DNA from: Micromonospora sp. DSM 45708
GTDB lineage: Bacteria; Actinomycetota; Actinomycetes; Mycobacteriales; Micromonosporaceae
Assembly: GCF_039566955.1 (NCBI RefSeq)
Contig: NZ_CP154796.1
Location: 3,906,001-3,970,000 of the forward strand
Direction: 5' to 3'
DNA: 64,000 nucleotides
The notes below the pieces were generated by a model that worked only from the letters and a program-made list of their open reading frames with translations, ran no database searches and was not told the origin of the DNA. The stretch's first letter is position 1. Each line of letters starts with the position of its first letter. Positions 26,293 through 35,100 of the stretch are shown here, piece after piece. The position numbers and the translations under genes were made by a program.

Positions 26293-26536
26293 GCTCACCG
26301 GCAGACGGAGGACTCGATTCTCTCGATCATGGCCGGGATGACGCCAGCCCGGGCCGACCACGGCAAGTGATAAGGCGCTACGCCGAATCCGTGAAGGTGG
26401 CTACCGAGCCATGCGCGGCACTCACCCGGCTCTATCCCACTATTCCCGCTTCATCTTTCCCGGCATCACCGCCACTACGTATGGCGGCGCCACCGCACTC
26501 GGGATCACCCCTTGGTGATCTAGCTGCTACCCAAGG

Positions 26537-26581
26537 TGTCGGTCTTGCGACAGCGCCGACCCCTTTTTGTCAGATCGACAA
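26537..26581. promoter_or_regulatory. Two palindromes upstream of the Nudix operon
   Basis: Two inverted repeats lie 18 to 62 bp before the Nudix start: TGTCG-GTCTTG-CGACA (26537-26552) and TTGTC-AGATC-GACAA (26567-26581). Both are built from a GTC/GAC core. They could be operators for the winged-helix domain of the first gene product (autoregulation). Confidence 0.45.
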
Positions 26582-26598
26582 GAAGCTATGGTCGAGCA

Positions 26599-27330
26599 GT
26601 GCCCGATGACACCTGGGAACCACCCCTGATCCTGCTCGCTGTCGACCTCGTGATCCTCACCTTGCGCGGTGGTTGTCTGAACCTGCTTCTCGTGCGGCGC
26701 GGTATTGAGCCGTTCATCGGGCGGGCAGCGCTGCCTGGTGGCTTCCTCGCCGATGAGCGCGAGGACATTCTCACCGCCGCTCGCCGGGAGCTGCGGGAGG
26801 AGGCGGGGCTCAACGACATCCCGCACCTGGAGCAGCTCGGTACATATGGCGACCCCGACCGTGACCCTCGTGGGCGCGTGGTCTCCGTCGCTCACCTCGC
26901 CGTCGTGCCGCGCCTTCCCGAGCCCGTCTCTGGAACCGACGCCGCAGCCGCTGAGTGGACGCCAGTCGACGACGTACTGGCCGCGCGAGTGCCACTCGCC
27001 TTCGACCACCTGCGCATCGTCATCGACGGGGTGGAGCGTGCCCGCTCCAAACTGGAGCACACGAGCTTGGCGACCGCCTTCTGCCCGGAGGTCTTCACCC
27101 TCACAGAGCTGCAGCAGGTCTACGAGGCCGTCTGGGGCACCCCGCTCGATCCCCGCAACTTTTACCGCAAAGTCCAGAGTACGAAGGGCTTCGTGGTCCC
27201 CGCCGGTCCGCCCCGCGCCACGGGCACCGGCCGTCCGGCCCGCGTCTACCGCGCTGGTCCGCGCCGGAACCTCTACCCGCCCATGATCCGCACGGTTCCG
27301 ACCGTCGCAGCCGGAGGAGACAAGAGATGA
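26599..27330 (+). CDS. Nudix hydrolase with C-terminal winged helix (NrtR-like)
   Basis: A 243-residue cytoplasmic protein. An N-terminal Nudix domain carries the Nudix box GGFLADEREDILTAARRELR followed by EEAGL (about residues 50-75), with the metal-binding glutamates intact. The C-terminus (about 165-225) has the winged-helix pattern FTLTELQQVYEAVWGTPLDP and NFYRKV, as in NrtR-type ADP-ribose-sensing regulators. GTG 26599 is taken as the start because the Nudix homology begins shortly after (LAVDLVILTL). Its stop overlaps the nucleosidase start (ATGA). It could sense or hydrolyse ADP-ribose or a related nucleotide and control the operon. Confidence 0.85.
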   Translation: MPDDTWEPPLILLAVDLVILTLRGGCLNLLLVRRGIEPFIGRAALPGGFLADEREDILTAARRELREEAGLNDIPHLEQLGTYGDPDRDPRGRVVSVAHLAVVPRLPEPVSGTDAAAAEWTPVDDVLAARVPLAFDHLRIVIDGVERARSKLEHTSLATAFCPEVFTLTELQQVYEAVWGTPLDPRNFYRKVQSTKGFVVPAGPPRATGTGRPARVYRAGPRRNLYPPMIRTVPTVAAGGDKR

Positions 27331-28478
27331 CCAAACCCGTGGTCGTGCTCACCGCACTGGACCTCGAGTACAACGCGGTCCGCGAACGTCTCACGAAAGT
27401 CGAACCACACGTACATCCGATGGGCACGCGCTTCGAGCGTGGCACCGTGACCGGAGGCTCCTGTGAGATCATTCTCGGCCTTGTCGGCAAGGGCAACCAC
27501 CCCTCCGCTGTCATCGCCGAGCGCGCCATGACCGAGTTCGACCCGGAAGCGGTCATCTTCGCCGGCGTGGCCGGGGCGCTCTGGCCCTCCGTCGGCCTCG
27601 GCGACGTCGTCGTGGCCACCCACGTGTACGCCTATCACGGCGGCACTAGCGAGAGCGATGCTTTCCGCACCCGGCCTCGCGTGTGGGAGATCCCCCATGC
27701 CTGTGATCAGCTCGCCCGGCATCTTGAGCGGGAGCGAGGCTGGGCGAGGGGCCTCGCCGGAAGAGTGCCCAAGGTGCGGTTTGGCCCAATCGCCGCCGGA
27801 GAGGTCGTCCTCGACTCGGCGTCCTCGCCCGAGGCGGCGCGCATCCGTGATCACTACAACGACGCGTTGGCGGTGGAGATGGAGTCGGCCGGGGTCGCCC
27901 AGGCCGCCCACCTGAACCGCTCCCTGCCGGCCGTCGTCGTCCGCGGCATCAGCGACCGTGCCGACGGGACCAAGGTCCACACCGACGGCGAGAACTGGCA
28001 GCCGCGTGCCGCCGCCAACGCCGCGGCCTTCGCCCTCGCGCTCGCCCAGGAACTCGGGGCCGAGTCTGGCTCCTCTCCTCGCCGTCCTCGAAAGGAAGCA
28101 GGTGGTGCATCGATGTCCGGCTCCGTCAGAAACGTCGCCAAGGGCAACGCTCACGTTGGATTCCAGGCACACACCGTTCACCACGCGACCGTCTACGGCG
28201 CGCCGGGCGGTGCGGGCGGGGAGACATTCCACGATCAGCTCGCGGAATTGCGCGCCTCGCTCCGTAAGTGCCATGAGGCGGGTGACGTGGACGCGGTCAC
28301 CTATCGCGCGGCGGAGCAGGAGATGGACGCAGCCGCCGCCGACGTACCTCCGGCCGACGACGAGGCACGGAGCCGCGCGACCACGGCCCTGCGGAAGCTG
28401 CGCGGCCTGCTGCTGGACTGGACGGACCTCGCCACGCGGGTCGCGGGGCTCATGGCGGCTCTGCGGGATCTGTCATGA
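27327..28478 (+). CDS. MTA/SAH-nucleosidase-like enzyme with C-terminal adaptor motif
   Basis: A 383-residue protein. Residues 1-245 are a PNP_UDP_1/MTAN-type nucleoside phosphorylase/nucleosidase. It has the active-site Glu of ALDLEYNAV (E14), GKGNHPSAV, FAGVAG, the MTAN motif VEMESAGVAQ (E186) and RGISDRADG (D210). After a linker comes a short motif NVAKGNAHVGFQAHTVHHAT (269-288) and a helical tail (300-383). The same motif recurs at the N-terminus of the next gene product. Such short shared motifs resemble the amyloid-like or adaptor motifs that link sensors to effectors in bacterial conflict systems. It overlaps both neighbours by four bases (ATGA). The enzyme may make or consume a nucleoside signal. 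Confidence 0.85.
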   Translation: MTKPVVVLTALDLEYNAVRERLTKVEPHVHPMGTRFERGTVTGGSCEIILGLVGKGNHPSAVIAERAMTEFDPEAVIFAGVAGALWPSVGLGDVVVATHVYAYHGGTSESDAFRTRPRVWEIPHACDQLARHLERERGWARGLAGRVPKVRFGPIAAGEVVLDSASSPEAARIRDHYNDALAVEMESAGVAQAAHLNRSLPAVVVRGISDRADGTKVHTDGENWQPRAAANAAAFALALAQELGAESGSSPRRPRKEAGGASMSGSVRNVAKGNAHVGFQAHTVHHATVYGAPGGAGGETFHDQLAELRASLRKCHEAGDVDAVTYRAAEQEMDAAAADVPPADDEARSRATTALRKLRGLLLDWTDLATRVAGLMAALRDLS

Positions 28479-30484
28479 GCGCCGGACCGCAGGAGAGGAC
28501 GTTCACCAACGTCGCTGACGGCGATGCCCGGGTGGGTTTCCAGGCCCAGGAGGTCCACATCGAGGGCGGATACCACGTCAGCGACGACGACCCGCCGGAG
28601 CGGCAGTTCGAGGTCGGCCTCCGCTACCTGGAGATCAGCGCCCCACCCGAGGCGAGAGAGCTGATCAGGAAAGCCATTGCCCGGGGCTACCAGAACTCCC
28701 GCGCCTACTTCTATCTGGCGCTTGCACTGTTGAGCGGCCGTACCCTGCAGAGCCTGACGGACCAGGAACTCGCGCAGCTGGCACACGTCCGCCGCTGGGC
28801 GGCGCAGCGCTGCGAAGATCCCTGGGCCCGGGGCATCAACGCCGTCGGTTCGCTGCTGGACTCGCTGCCGCAGACCACCGCGGAGACTCCCGACCCGGCC
28901 GCGATCGATGTGGTGGTCAAGGAATTCGAATCGCTCAACCCGCCCCTGCAGGAAAGCATCCTCAACCACCTCGAGGTTTTCTTGGCCGGCCCGCACCAGG
29001 ACTGGACCTGGCAGAAGACGTTCGCGACCGCCCGGCGGGACAGGACAGCCAACGGCCGGGCGGAGCGGGTCTGGAAGTTCTTCCAGCCCAAGCCGATCCC
29101 TCCCAGGCCGGTTCCGCCACATCCGATCCGTAAAGACGCGGGGAACTATCTACGCGCCCTCGGCGGCTCGGCACTGCTCCTCGTCACGGGCCTTGCGGTG
29201 GTCCAGTACGCCTGGGCCCACTCATGGCTCCGCTCAGCCGGCTATCTGATGGTGGCTCTTGGAGCCGTCGTCGTCGTGGTCCGGGCCGGCTTCACGATTA
29301 GGCTGGCTCGGCATCGACGCCGGGCGGCCGGCCAGCGTCTCACCCTCACACCCCGACGTGCTCCCGCACAGTCCGACCGGTTCGCCTCCGCGATGGACTC
29401 CTTATTCGACCGCTACTTCGGACGTTACCTGCCGCCTGACATGGCCCGGGAGACGTGGCTGGCGGAGACGGCGGGCATCCGGCAGACCCTCCGTAACGAG
29501 CTGGTCGAGCTGTACCGGGAGCAACCGGTCGACGCCAAGCGTGTCGCCTGGCTAGTGAGATTCCTCGCCAGCGACGTCAAGCGGCAGTGGCTCAGCGGTG
29601 AGCTGACCGCGGATCCCAAGGACTCCCGAGTGCCATCCTCGACGTGGACCGCCTTCGGCACCGCGGTGTTCGCCCTAGTGGTTACCGGCCCGCTGCTGCT
29701 CTGGCAGGCCCTCGCCGAGGCGCCGTTGACGACGGTGATCGCGACGGCCGGAATCGTGGCCGGGGCCCGGCTCGCCATCCAGGGCTGGTTCGCGATTCTC
29801 CTCGAGGGCCACCGCTACCGGGACGACCTAGACCGGGTCCGGCGCGACTACGAGGACCGGCGCGCGGCGTACGACAGGTGGGTTCGCAAGTTGGAATCGA
29901 AGCCGACCGACGCGGAGATGGCGCACTGGCTCGACTGCGACCGCAAGATCCTGGTCGAGGACACGCTGCGGCACTACCGCGTGGCCGCGCAGGACGTGAT
30001 AGCGCACGCCTTCATCGAGGCGCCCGTACCCGGGTGCAAGCGGGCCCGGGTCAGCAAGGGACCCTGGCGCTACTCGCGATACAAACTTCTCCTCTTCCTG
30101 CTCACCAAGGACGGCGTCCGCCAGGTCACGGTCACCCTCGACTTCGAGACCATGGAACTCGGCGATCAGCAACGCCTCACCTACCAGTACAACTCGGTCG
30201 TGGCGGCGCACGTCGTCGATGCCCGCAACGGCGAGAAGAAACTCTCCCTCACCCTGACGAATAATCCCCGGGACGAGCTGACGATCACCGGTGAGTGGCC
30301 AGGCATGCCAGAACTCGGCGACGACGACCGCATCGCCTCCCAGGTCTCGCTCGACGCCTCGGGCCTCGAACGCACCCTGCACGTGCTAGAGGGCATCGCA
30401 GCCGAAGGCAAGGAATGGATCACCCACGAGAACCGCCGAGAACGCGCCGGCCTCCGGCGGCTCGTCGCAGCGATGGAGAGCTGA
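28475..30484 (+). CDS. Four-TM membrane protein with N-terminal adaptor motif
   Basis: A 669-residue protein of unknown function. Residues 12-35 (NVADGDARVGFQAQEVHIEG...) match the nucleosidase motif at 13 of 24 positions. A TPR-like helical region follows (45-200), then a Pro-rich stretch, two membrane segments (about 227-247, 255-276), a cytoplasmic helical region (300-385) and two more membrane segments (about 391-411, 418-443). The C-terminal 220 residues are a soluble, mixed domain without a motif I know. ATG 28475 overlaps the nucleosidase stop. A membrane-acting effector recruited through the shared motif is the simplest reading. Confidence 0.7.
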   Translation: MSAGPQERTFTNVADGDARVGFQAQEVHIEGGYHVSDDDPPERQFEVGLRYLEISAPPEARELIRKAIARGYQNSRAYFYLALALLSGRTLQSLTDQELAQLAHVRRWAAQRCEDPWARGINAVGSLLDSLPQTTAETPDPAAIDVVVKEFESLNPPLQESILNHLEVFLAGPHQDWTWQKTFATARRDRTANGRAERVWKFFQPKPIPPRPVPPHPIRKDAGNYLRALGGSALLLVTGLAVVQYAWAHSWLRSAGYLMVALGAVVVVVRAGFTIRLARHRRRAAGQRLTLTPRRAPAQSDRFASAMDSLFDRYFGRYLPPDMARETWLAETAGIRQTLRNELVELYREQPVDAKRVAWLVRFLASDVKRQWLSGELTADPKDSRVPSSTWTAFGTAVFALVVTGPLLLWQALAEAPLTTVIATAGIVAGARLAIQGWFAILLEGHRYRDDLDRVRRDYEDRRAAYDRWVRKLESKPTDAEMAHWLDCDRKILVEDTLRHYRVAAQDVIAHAFIEAPVPGCKRARVSKGPWRYSRYKLLLFLLTKDGVRQVTVTLDFETMELGDQQRLTYQYNSVVAAHVVDARNGEKKLSLTLTNNPRDELTITGEWPGMPELGDDDRIASQVSLDASGLERTLHVLEGIAAEGKEWITHENRRERAGLRRLVAAMES

Positions 30485-31272
30485 CGAATGCGATGCTGCT
30501 CGGCGCGGGGGTCGGGGTCGGACAGCACCGCGGTTTGGGCTGCAGCGGGGTGGTGCTCGGTGACACGGACGTCGTGATCCAGCCTCGCTCAGGGTCAGCC
30601 GGCTGATACCTGCGGACCTGCTACGGACGTTAGTGTCGACAGAACCCGTCACCCGGGGGAACGGCGCGCCCCTACTCGGTCGCGAGGCCGCCATGGGCTG
30701 CCCGGGCGGCGAGCCACGGCGGCGTGCCCGACGCGGTGGTGGGACTAGGTCGTCGATGAGACGGTCCAGCGGCGGTGGAAGGCGGATCGGGCTATGCGGC
30801 GGAATCACGGGCAGGGGCAGCGACCCGGCCCAGGAGACGCCGGGCGCCAGGCCCGTGCGCGGCACGAAGGCCGCTTCCCGGGCGCCGCGCGGCAACGTGG
30901 CGAGGAAGAGGGCGAGGCCATAGACCGCGGGCAGGACCAGATCCCCCGACGATCAGCGGCGCCCGCTCGACGACGCAGCACCGATGAAGGCGGTCAGCGA
31001 TGCTCCGATCACCCCGCCCGTCAGGAGCGCCGAGCGAGGTCGGCCGGCGTGTCGTGGGCGGGGCGGCCCGCCTACCATGATCGTCATGTGGCCGATTGTG
31101 CACGTCACGGGTGGCGGCCGACAGACCTGAGTGGCTGGTCGCCTCGCCGACTGGCGTGCGCCGGCAGCCGGGTCTGCGCCGGGTCGGCCCGCGCCCGGCG
31201 GAGCGACGGCGGGTTTGTCGCCCGGCTGGGCTAGCCTCCGGTGTCTTCTCCCGTCGAGCGTTGGATGTCCAC
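30485..31272. other. Spacer with decayed membrane-protein frame
   Basis: No intact gene. On the minus strand between about 31075 and 30690, pieces of one hydrophobic protein (LVLPAVYGLALFLATLPRGA, then PPLDRLIDDLVPPPRR) can be followed only by changing frames and crossing a stop. A short AT-poor leader precedes 31273. Confidence 0.3.
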
Positions 31273-32148
31273 ATGGGATGGTCAGAGGTTCCGGGTGGCT
31301 ACCAGGTCACCTACCGCGATCGCGACGTCGTCGCCCGTAACGCGAAGGGGCGCGAACTCCGCTCCCTGCCGGCGTCGTTGCGGGACGATCCGACAGTGGT
31401 CGGGCTGCGGCAGCTCACCGAGTGGCTGGCCCGGCACGAAACCCAGTGCCGCACGGACGTCGAGCGCTGGATGGTGCGCTCGCTGCCGGTGCCGGTCGCG
31501 GTCCTGACCGAGGTGTGGCCGGACGAGGCGTGGCGCGCCGCGCTCACCGACCTCGTCGTCGCGGTGCTCGACGACGACGGCCACTGGGACCCGGACGAGG
31601 TGGGTCTGCTGCGCGAGGTGGGCGACGGCCAGATCGGGCTGGTCAACCTCGACGGCGACACGGTCCGCCGGGCCGCCCGGCGGGTCGTCGTCCCGCACCC
31701 GGTCACCCTCGCCGACCTCGACGACCTGCGCGAGTTCGCCGCCGACCTCCAGGTCCGCCAGTCCGTCGACCAACTCTTCCGGCAGACCTGGGTCCGCGGA
31801 GCGGACGTCGACCCGAAGGCGACCCGGTTCGGTGACTACTCCGGCGGCAAGTACGACCAACTGCGTCACCTGACGGCCCGCGCGACGAAGCTCGGCTACC
31901 CGGTGCGCGGCGGCAACGCGGTGTGCCGGATCTTCGAGGACGGCCGCACCGTCGAGGCCCGGTCGTGGGTCGGCGCCGACGACCCGTACTACGAGACCGA
32001 GACCGGCGACCTCGTCTTCACCGACCGGCACGGCACCGCCCTGCCGCTGGGCGCGGTCGGCCCGGTGGCCTGGTCGGAAGGCACCCGGATGGCCGCCGCG
32101 CTGCACGCCGGCCGGGTCGTGGCGGAGCAGCAGGAGGAGGAGAAGTGA
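31273..32148 (+). CDS. DUF4132-family protein
   Basis: A 291-residue protein with the DUF4132 pattern: GYQVTYRDRDVVARNAKGRE, LRSLPASLRDDP, then LRQLTEWLARHETQCR and WPDEAWRAALTDLVVAVLDD. In E. coli this domain is the C-terminal part of MolR/YehI, which lies next to the yehL-M-P-Q genes; here it is a separate first gene of a matching operon. The ATG at 31273 opens the family homology. Its stop overlaps the GTG of the next gene. Molecular function unknown. Confidence 0.7.
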   Translation: MGWSEVPGGYQVTYRDRDVVARNAKGRELRSLPASLRDDPTVVGLRQLTEWLARHETQCRTDVERWMVRSLPVPVAVLTEVWPDEAWRAALTDLVVAVLDDDGHWDPDEVGLLREVGDGQIGLVNLDGDTVRRAARRVVVPHPVTLADLDDLREFAADLQVRQSVDQLFRQTWVRGADVDPKATRFGDYSGGKYDQLRHLTARATKLGYPVRGGNAVCRIFEDGRTVEARSWVGADDPYYETETGDLVFTDRHGTALPLGAVGPVAWSEGTRMAAALHAGRVVAEQQEEEK

Positions 32149-35100
32149 GCATCGACGCGATGGACCTGGTGGAAGCGGGGGCCGTGCTGCCGGCCGGCAC
32201 GGTGGTGCCCAAGGAGGACGTCGTCGACACCCTGACCGCCCGCCGGTACGCCCACCCGGTGCTCGCCGGGCGGGCTGTGGTCCGGCTGGTCAGCGGCGCG
32301 CTGGGCGAGGCCGAGGACCTCGCCATGGAGTTCCTGGGCTTCGCCCGCCCGCACCGGGTGACCCCGGTCGGTGTGGTCCGCCAACAGGCGCTGGGCTTCC
32401 CGGCGTGGGCGCTGGTCCACGACCCGGCCAACGGGCACCACGCGCTTGCCCTGGTCAAGGAGATCGAGCGACTGGCCCGGACGGCCAAGTCCCGGATCGG
32501 CCCGGCGAAGGACGGCTTCAACGCCCTCGGCGAGCGGCTGGCCCGGTCGGTGCCGCACTTCCTGCCGACGTTCTACGAGGAGGCCGGCCGGGCGTTCCTG
32601 GCCGCCGACAGCGTGACGTACGCGGCGACCATGTTCGGCAAGGCACGCGAGGCGGAACGGGCCTACGGGCTGACCATCGACGAGGACCGCCAGCACGCCG
32701 TGTTCCTGGAGTTCGCCCTGGCCGGAGCGTTGACCGCGAAGGCGCTCTCCGGACACGCCCGAGACCTGGCGACGCGGTGTGCCCCGGCGGACGCGTACGA
32801 GATGTTCCTGCGGCTGTGCGTGGAGCGCACCCTGGGTGGCCTCCCGCCGTACGCGGCGATGCACACCGACCTGCGCCGGCTGGCCCGTAAGGCGGGCCTC
32901 GACCCGATCGCCGCCGACGAACAGGTGCTCGGCCAACTGCTGGCCGCCCCGGCGCTCAACCGGGCGCCCGAGGCGTTCTGGACGGCCTACCGGAAGCCGT
33001 TGGCCCGGCTCGCCGCCGCCGATCCAGCCCTGCGCGGCCGGCTGCTCGGCCTCACCCCGCAGCACTGCGGCGACGACGTCTGGCTGGGCGTGCTGGAGGA
33101 GGCCGGCGCCACGGCCGCGCTGACCGAGCCGGCGGGTGGCGTCCCCGCCGGGGCCGACGCGCCGGACGGACCCGCCGGCTGGCTGCGCCGCATCGACGGG
33201 CACCGCGAGCGGCGTTCCTGGCGGGCACGCAAGCGGCACCCCGGGCTGCTGGCGCTGGTCGAGCGGATGGCCGGGCGGCTGAAGTCCGACGGTGTGCCGG
33301 TCGCGCTCTGCCGCGACCACGACGCGGTCGACCTCGACCTGCTCGACCTCTGCCTGGCGCTGGGCGTGCCGGTCGCGGACCCGGCCGACACCGCCCGGTA
33401 CTGGGTGGACCAGTGGCTGTCGGACGAGACGCCCGGCCGGCGTGACCTGGTGGCCACCGCCGCCGACCCGCGCTTCCTGCCGGCGTTGATGAAGGGCGTG
33501 GAGGGCCGGCTGCGGACCGGCTCGCGCGACCAGCGCGAAACGACGGCGCGGGTGCGCCAGATCATCGCGGCGCCCGGGCTCCGCACGGCCCTGCGGCGGT
33601 GGCTGGACACCCTCGCCGACGCGGTGGGCCGGCAGGGGCTGCCGGCGATCGACCACCAACTCGACCGGGTCGGCACCGTTGCCTGCCCGGCCGGGTTCGC
33701 GGTCAACCCCGACGCGGTACGCCGGCTCGTCGCGCACGACCTCGGCCCGATTCTCGGCCGTACCCTGCGGACCGGTCTGCTCGACGAGTACGGCTGGCCG
33801 GCCCTGGACGCCGCCGCCGATCGCCTCGGCGAGCCGGGCGAGGACCTACGGCTCATCGGGCAGTGGCCCTACCTGCTGCTGGTCCGCGGCGACCTGGTGC
33901 TGGTGGTCGGGCCGGACGGGGTGGAGCACGAGCACCTGATGCGGATCCCGGCCGGGGAGCGCCGCTACCTGTGGCGGCAGGTGCTGCGCTACGTCGACGG
34001 CCAACTGCTGGTCTGCTGGGACCGGGGCCCGGACCGGGCCGCCTACTGGAGCGGCGCGCCGGACGACGTCTTCGTCATCGACGACGACGCCTTCAACCCG
34101 TACGCCGACCTGTCGTTGCCGCTGCCCGGCGGCGGGCGCACCTTCGGTCGGCGTCCGCTGCGGGTGGGTGACCGGGGGGAGCGGACCGGCGGTCGGGTGA
34201 TCAGCGACGGCAGCACCTACTGGGTGCGCGCCCGCGAGCAGAACCGGGGGTGGCACGAGTACGACCCGGCGACCGGCGAGCCCGGGCGGTCCTCCCTGCC
34301 GGCGTTCTTCGAGGACGGCGCCGTCGACGGCCAACCGCTGGACGCCGACCTGTGCTGGCTGCGCCCCACCGAGTCGGCCGACAGCCCGCTGGGCCGGGCC
34401 GACGGGCTCGCCGGGTGGCGGGTCCGGCGCGGCCCCGACGGCGGCTGGGCCGGCGAAGCAGTGAACGGCCGGTCCTTCGCGCTGCCGGCCGGTGTCGGCC
34501 CGGACGGGAGCCTGGCCGCAGCGGTGCGATTCCCGGGCGCGACCGCCACCCACGGTCTGCTGCGCAGCAGCCGGGGCAACCGTGGCTCGCTGCTGGTCTG
34601 CGCCGACGACGGCTTCCAACTCGGGTGGTACCCGCTGGGCGGTGAACGCTCTGCCTCCGCCGCCGGCACCGGCCTGGTGCCGCCGCCGGAGTTCTGGCAC
34701 TTCCTGCGCCTCCGCGACGAGGCCGGCTCGGCGGCGCTGCGAGCCGTCACCGACGCGCAGGCCGGGGCGCTGCTGGCCGAGGCGGCCGGGCTGGACACCA
34801 CGCAGGTGCGCGCCCTGGTCGGCCGGCACCTCCCGCAGCTCACCGCCCCCGCTCTCGTCGCCGGGGTCGCCGGCCTCGTCGAGCAGGCGGCCGGGCAGGC
34901 GGCGCGGCTGCGCGCGTTGGCCGACGTGCTGGCGGGCCGGCCGGGCAGCGCCTCGCCGGCCGGGGATCGGAGTCCGGCCGGTGCCGAGGAGACGGCCGCC
35001 GACCGGCTCCTCGTCGAGGGGCTGTCCGGGCTCATCCAATACTGCTACAGCAAGGGGGACAGCGCCCAGCGGCTCATCGCGCGGGCGGGCGCCGCGCTCA

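Noticed and set aside
30794..31234. Plus-strand frames between the membrane protein and the DUF4132 gene
   Set aside because: Low-complexity Arg/Gly/Pro sequence without homology; the minus strand holds a better but broken protein trace.
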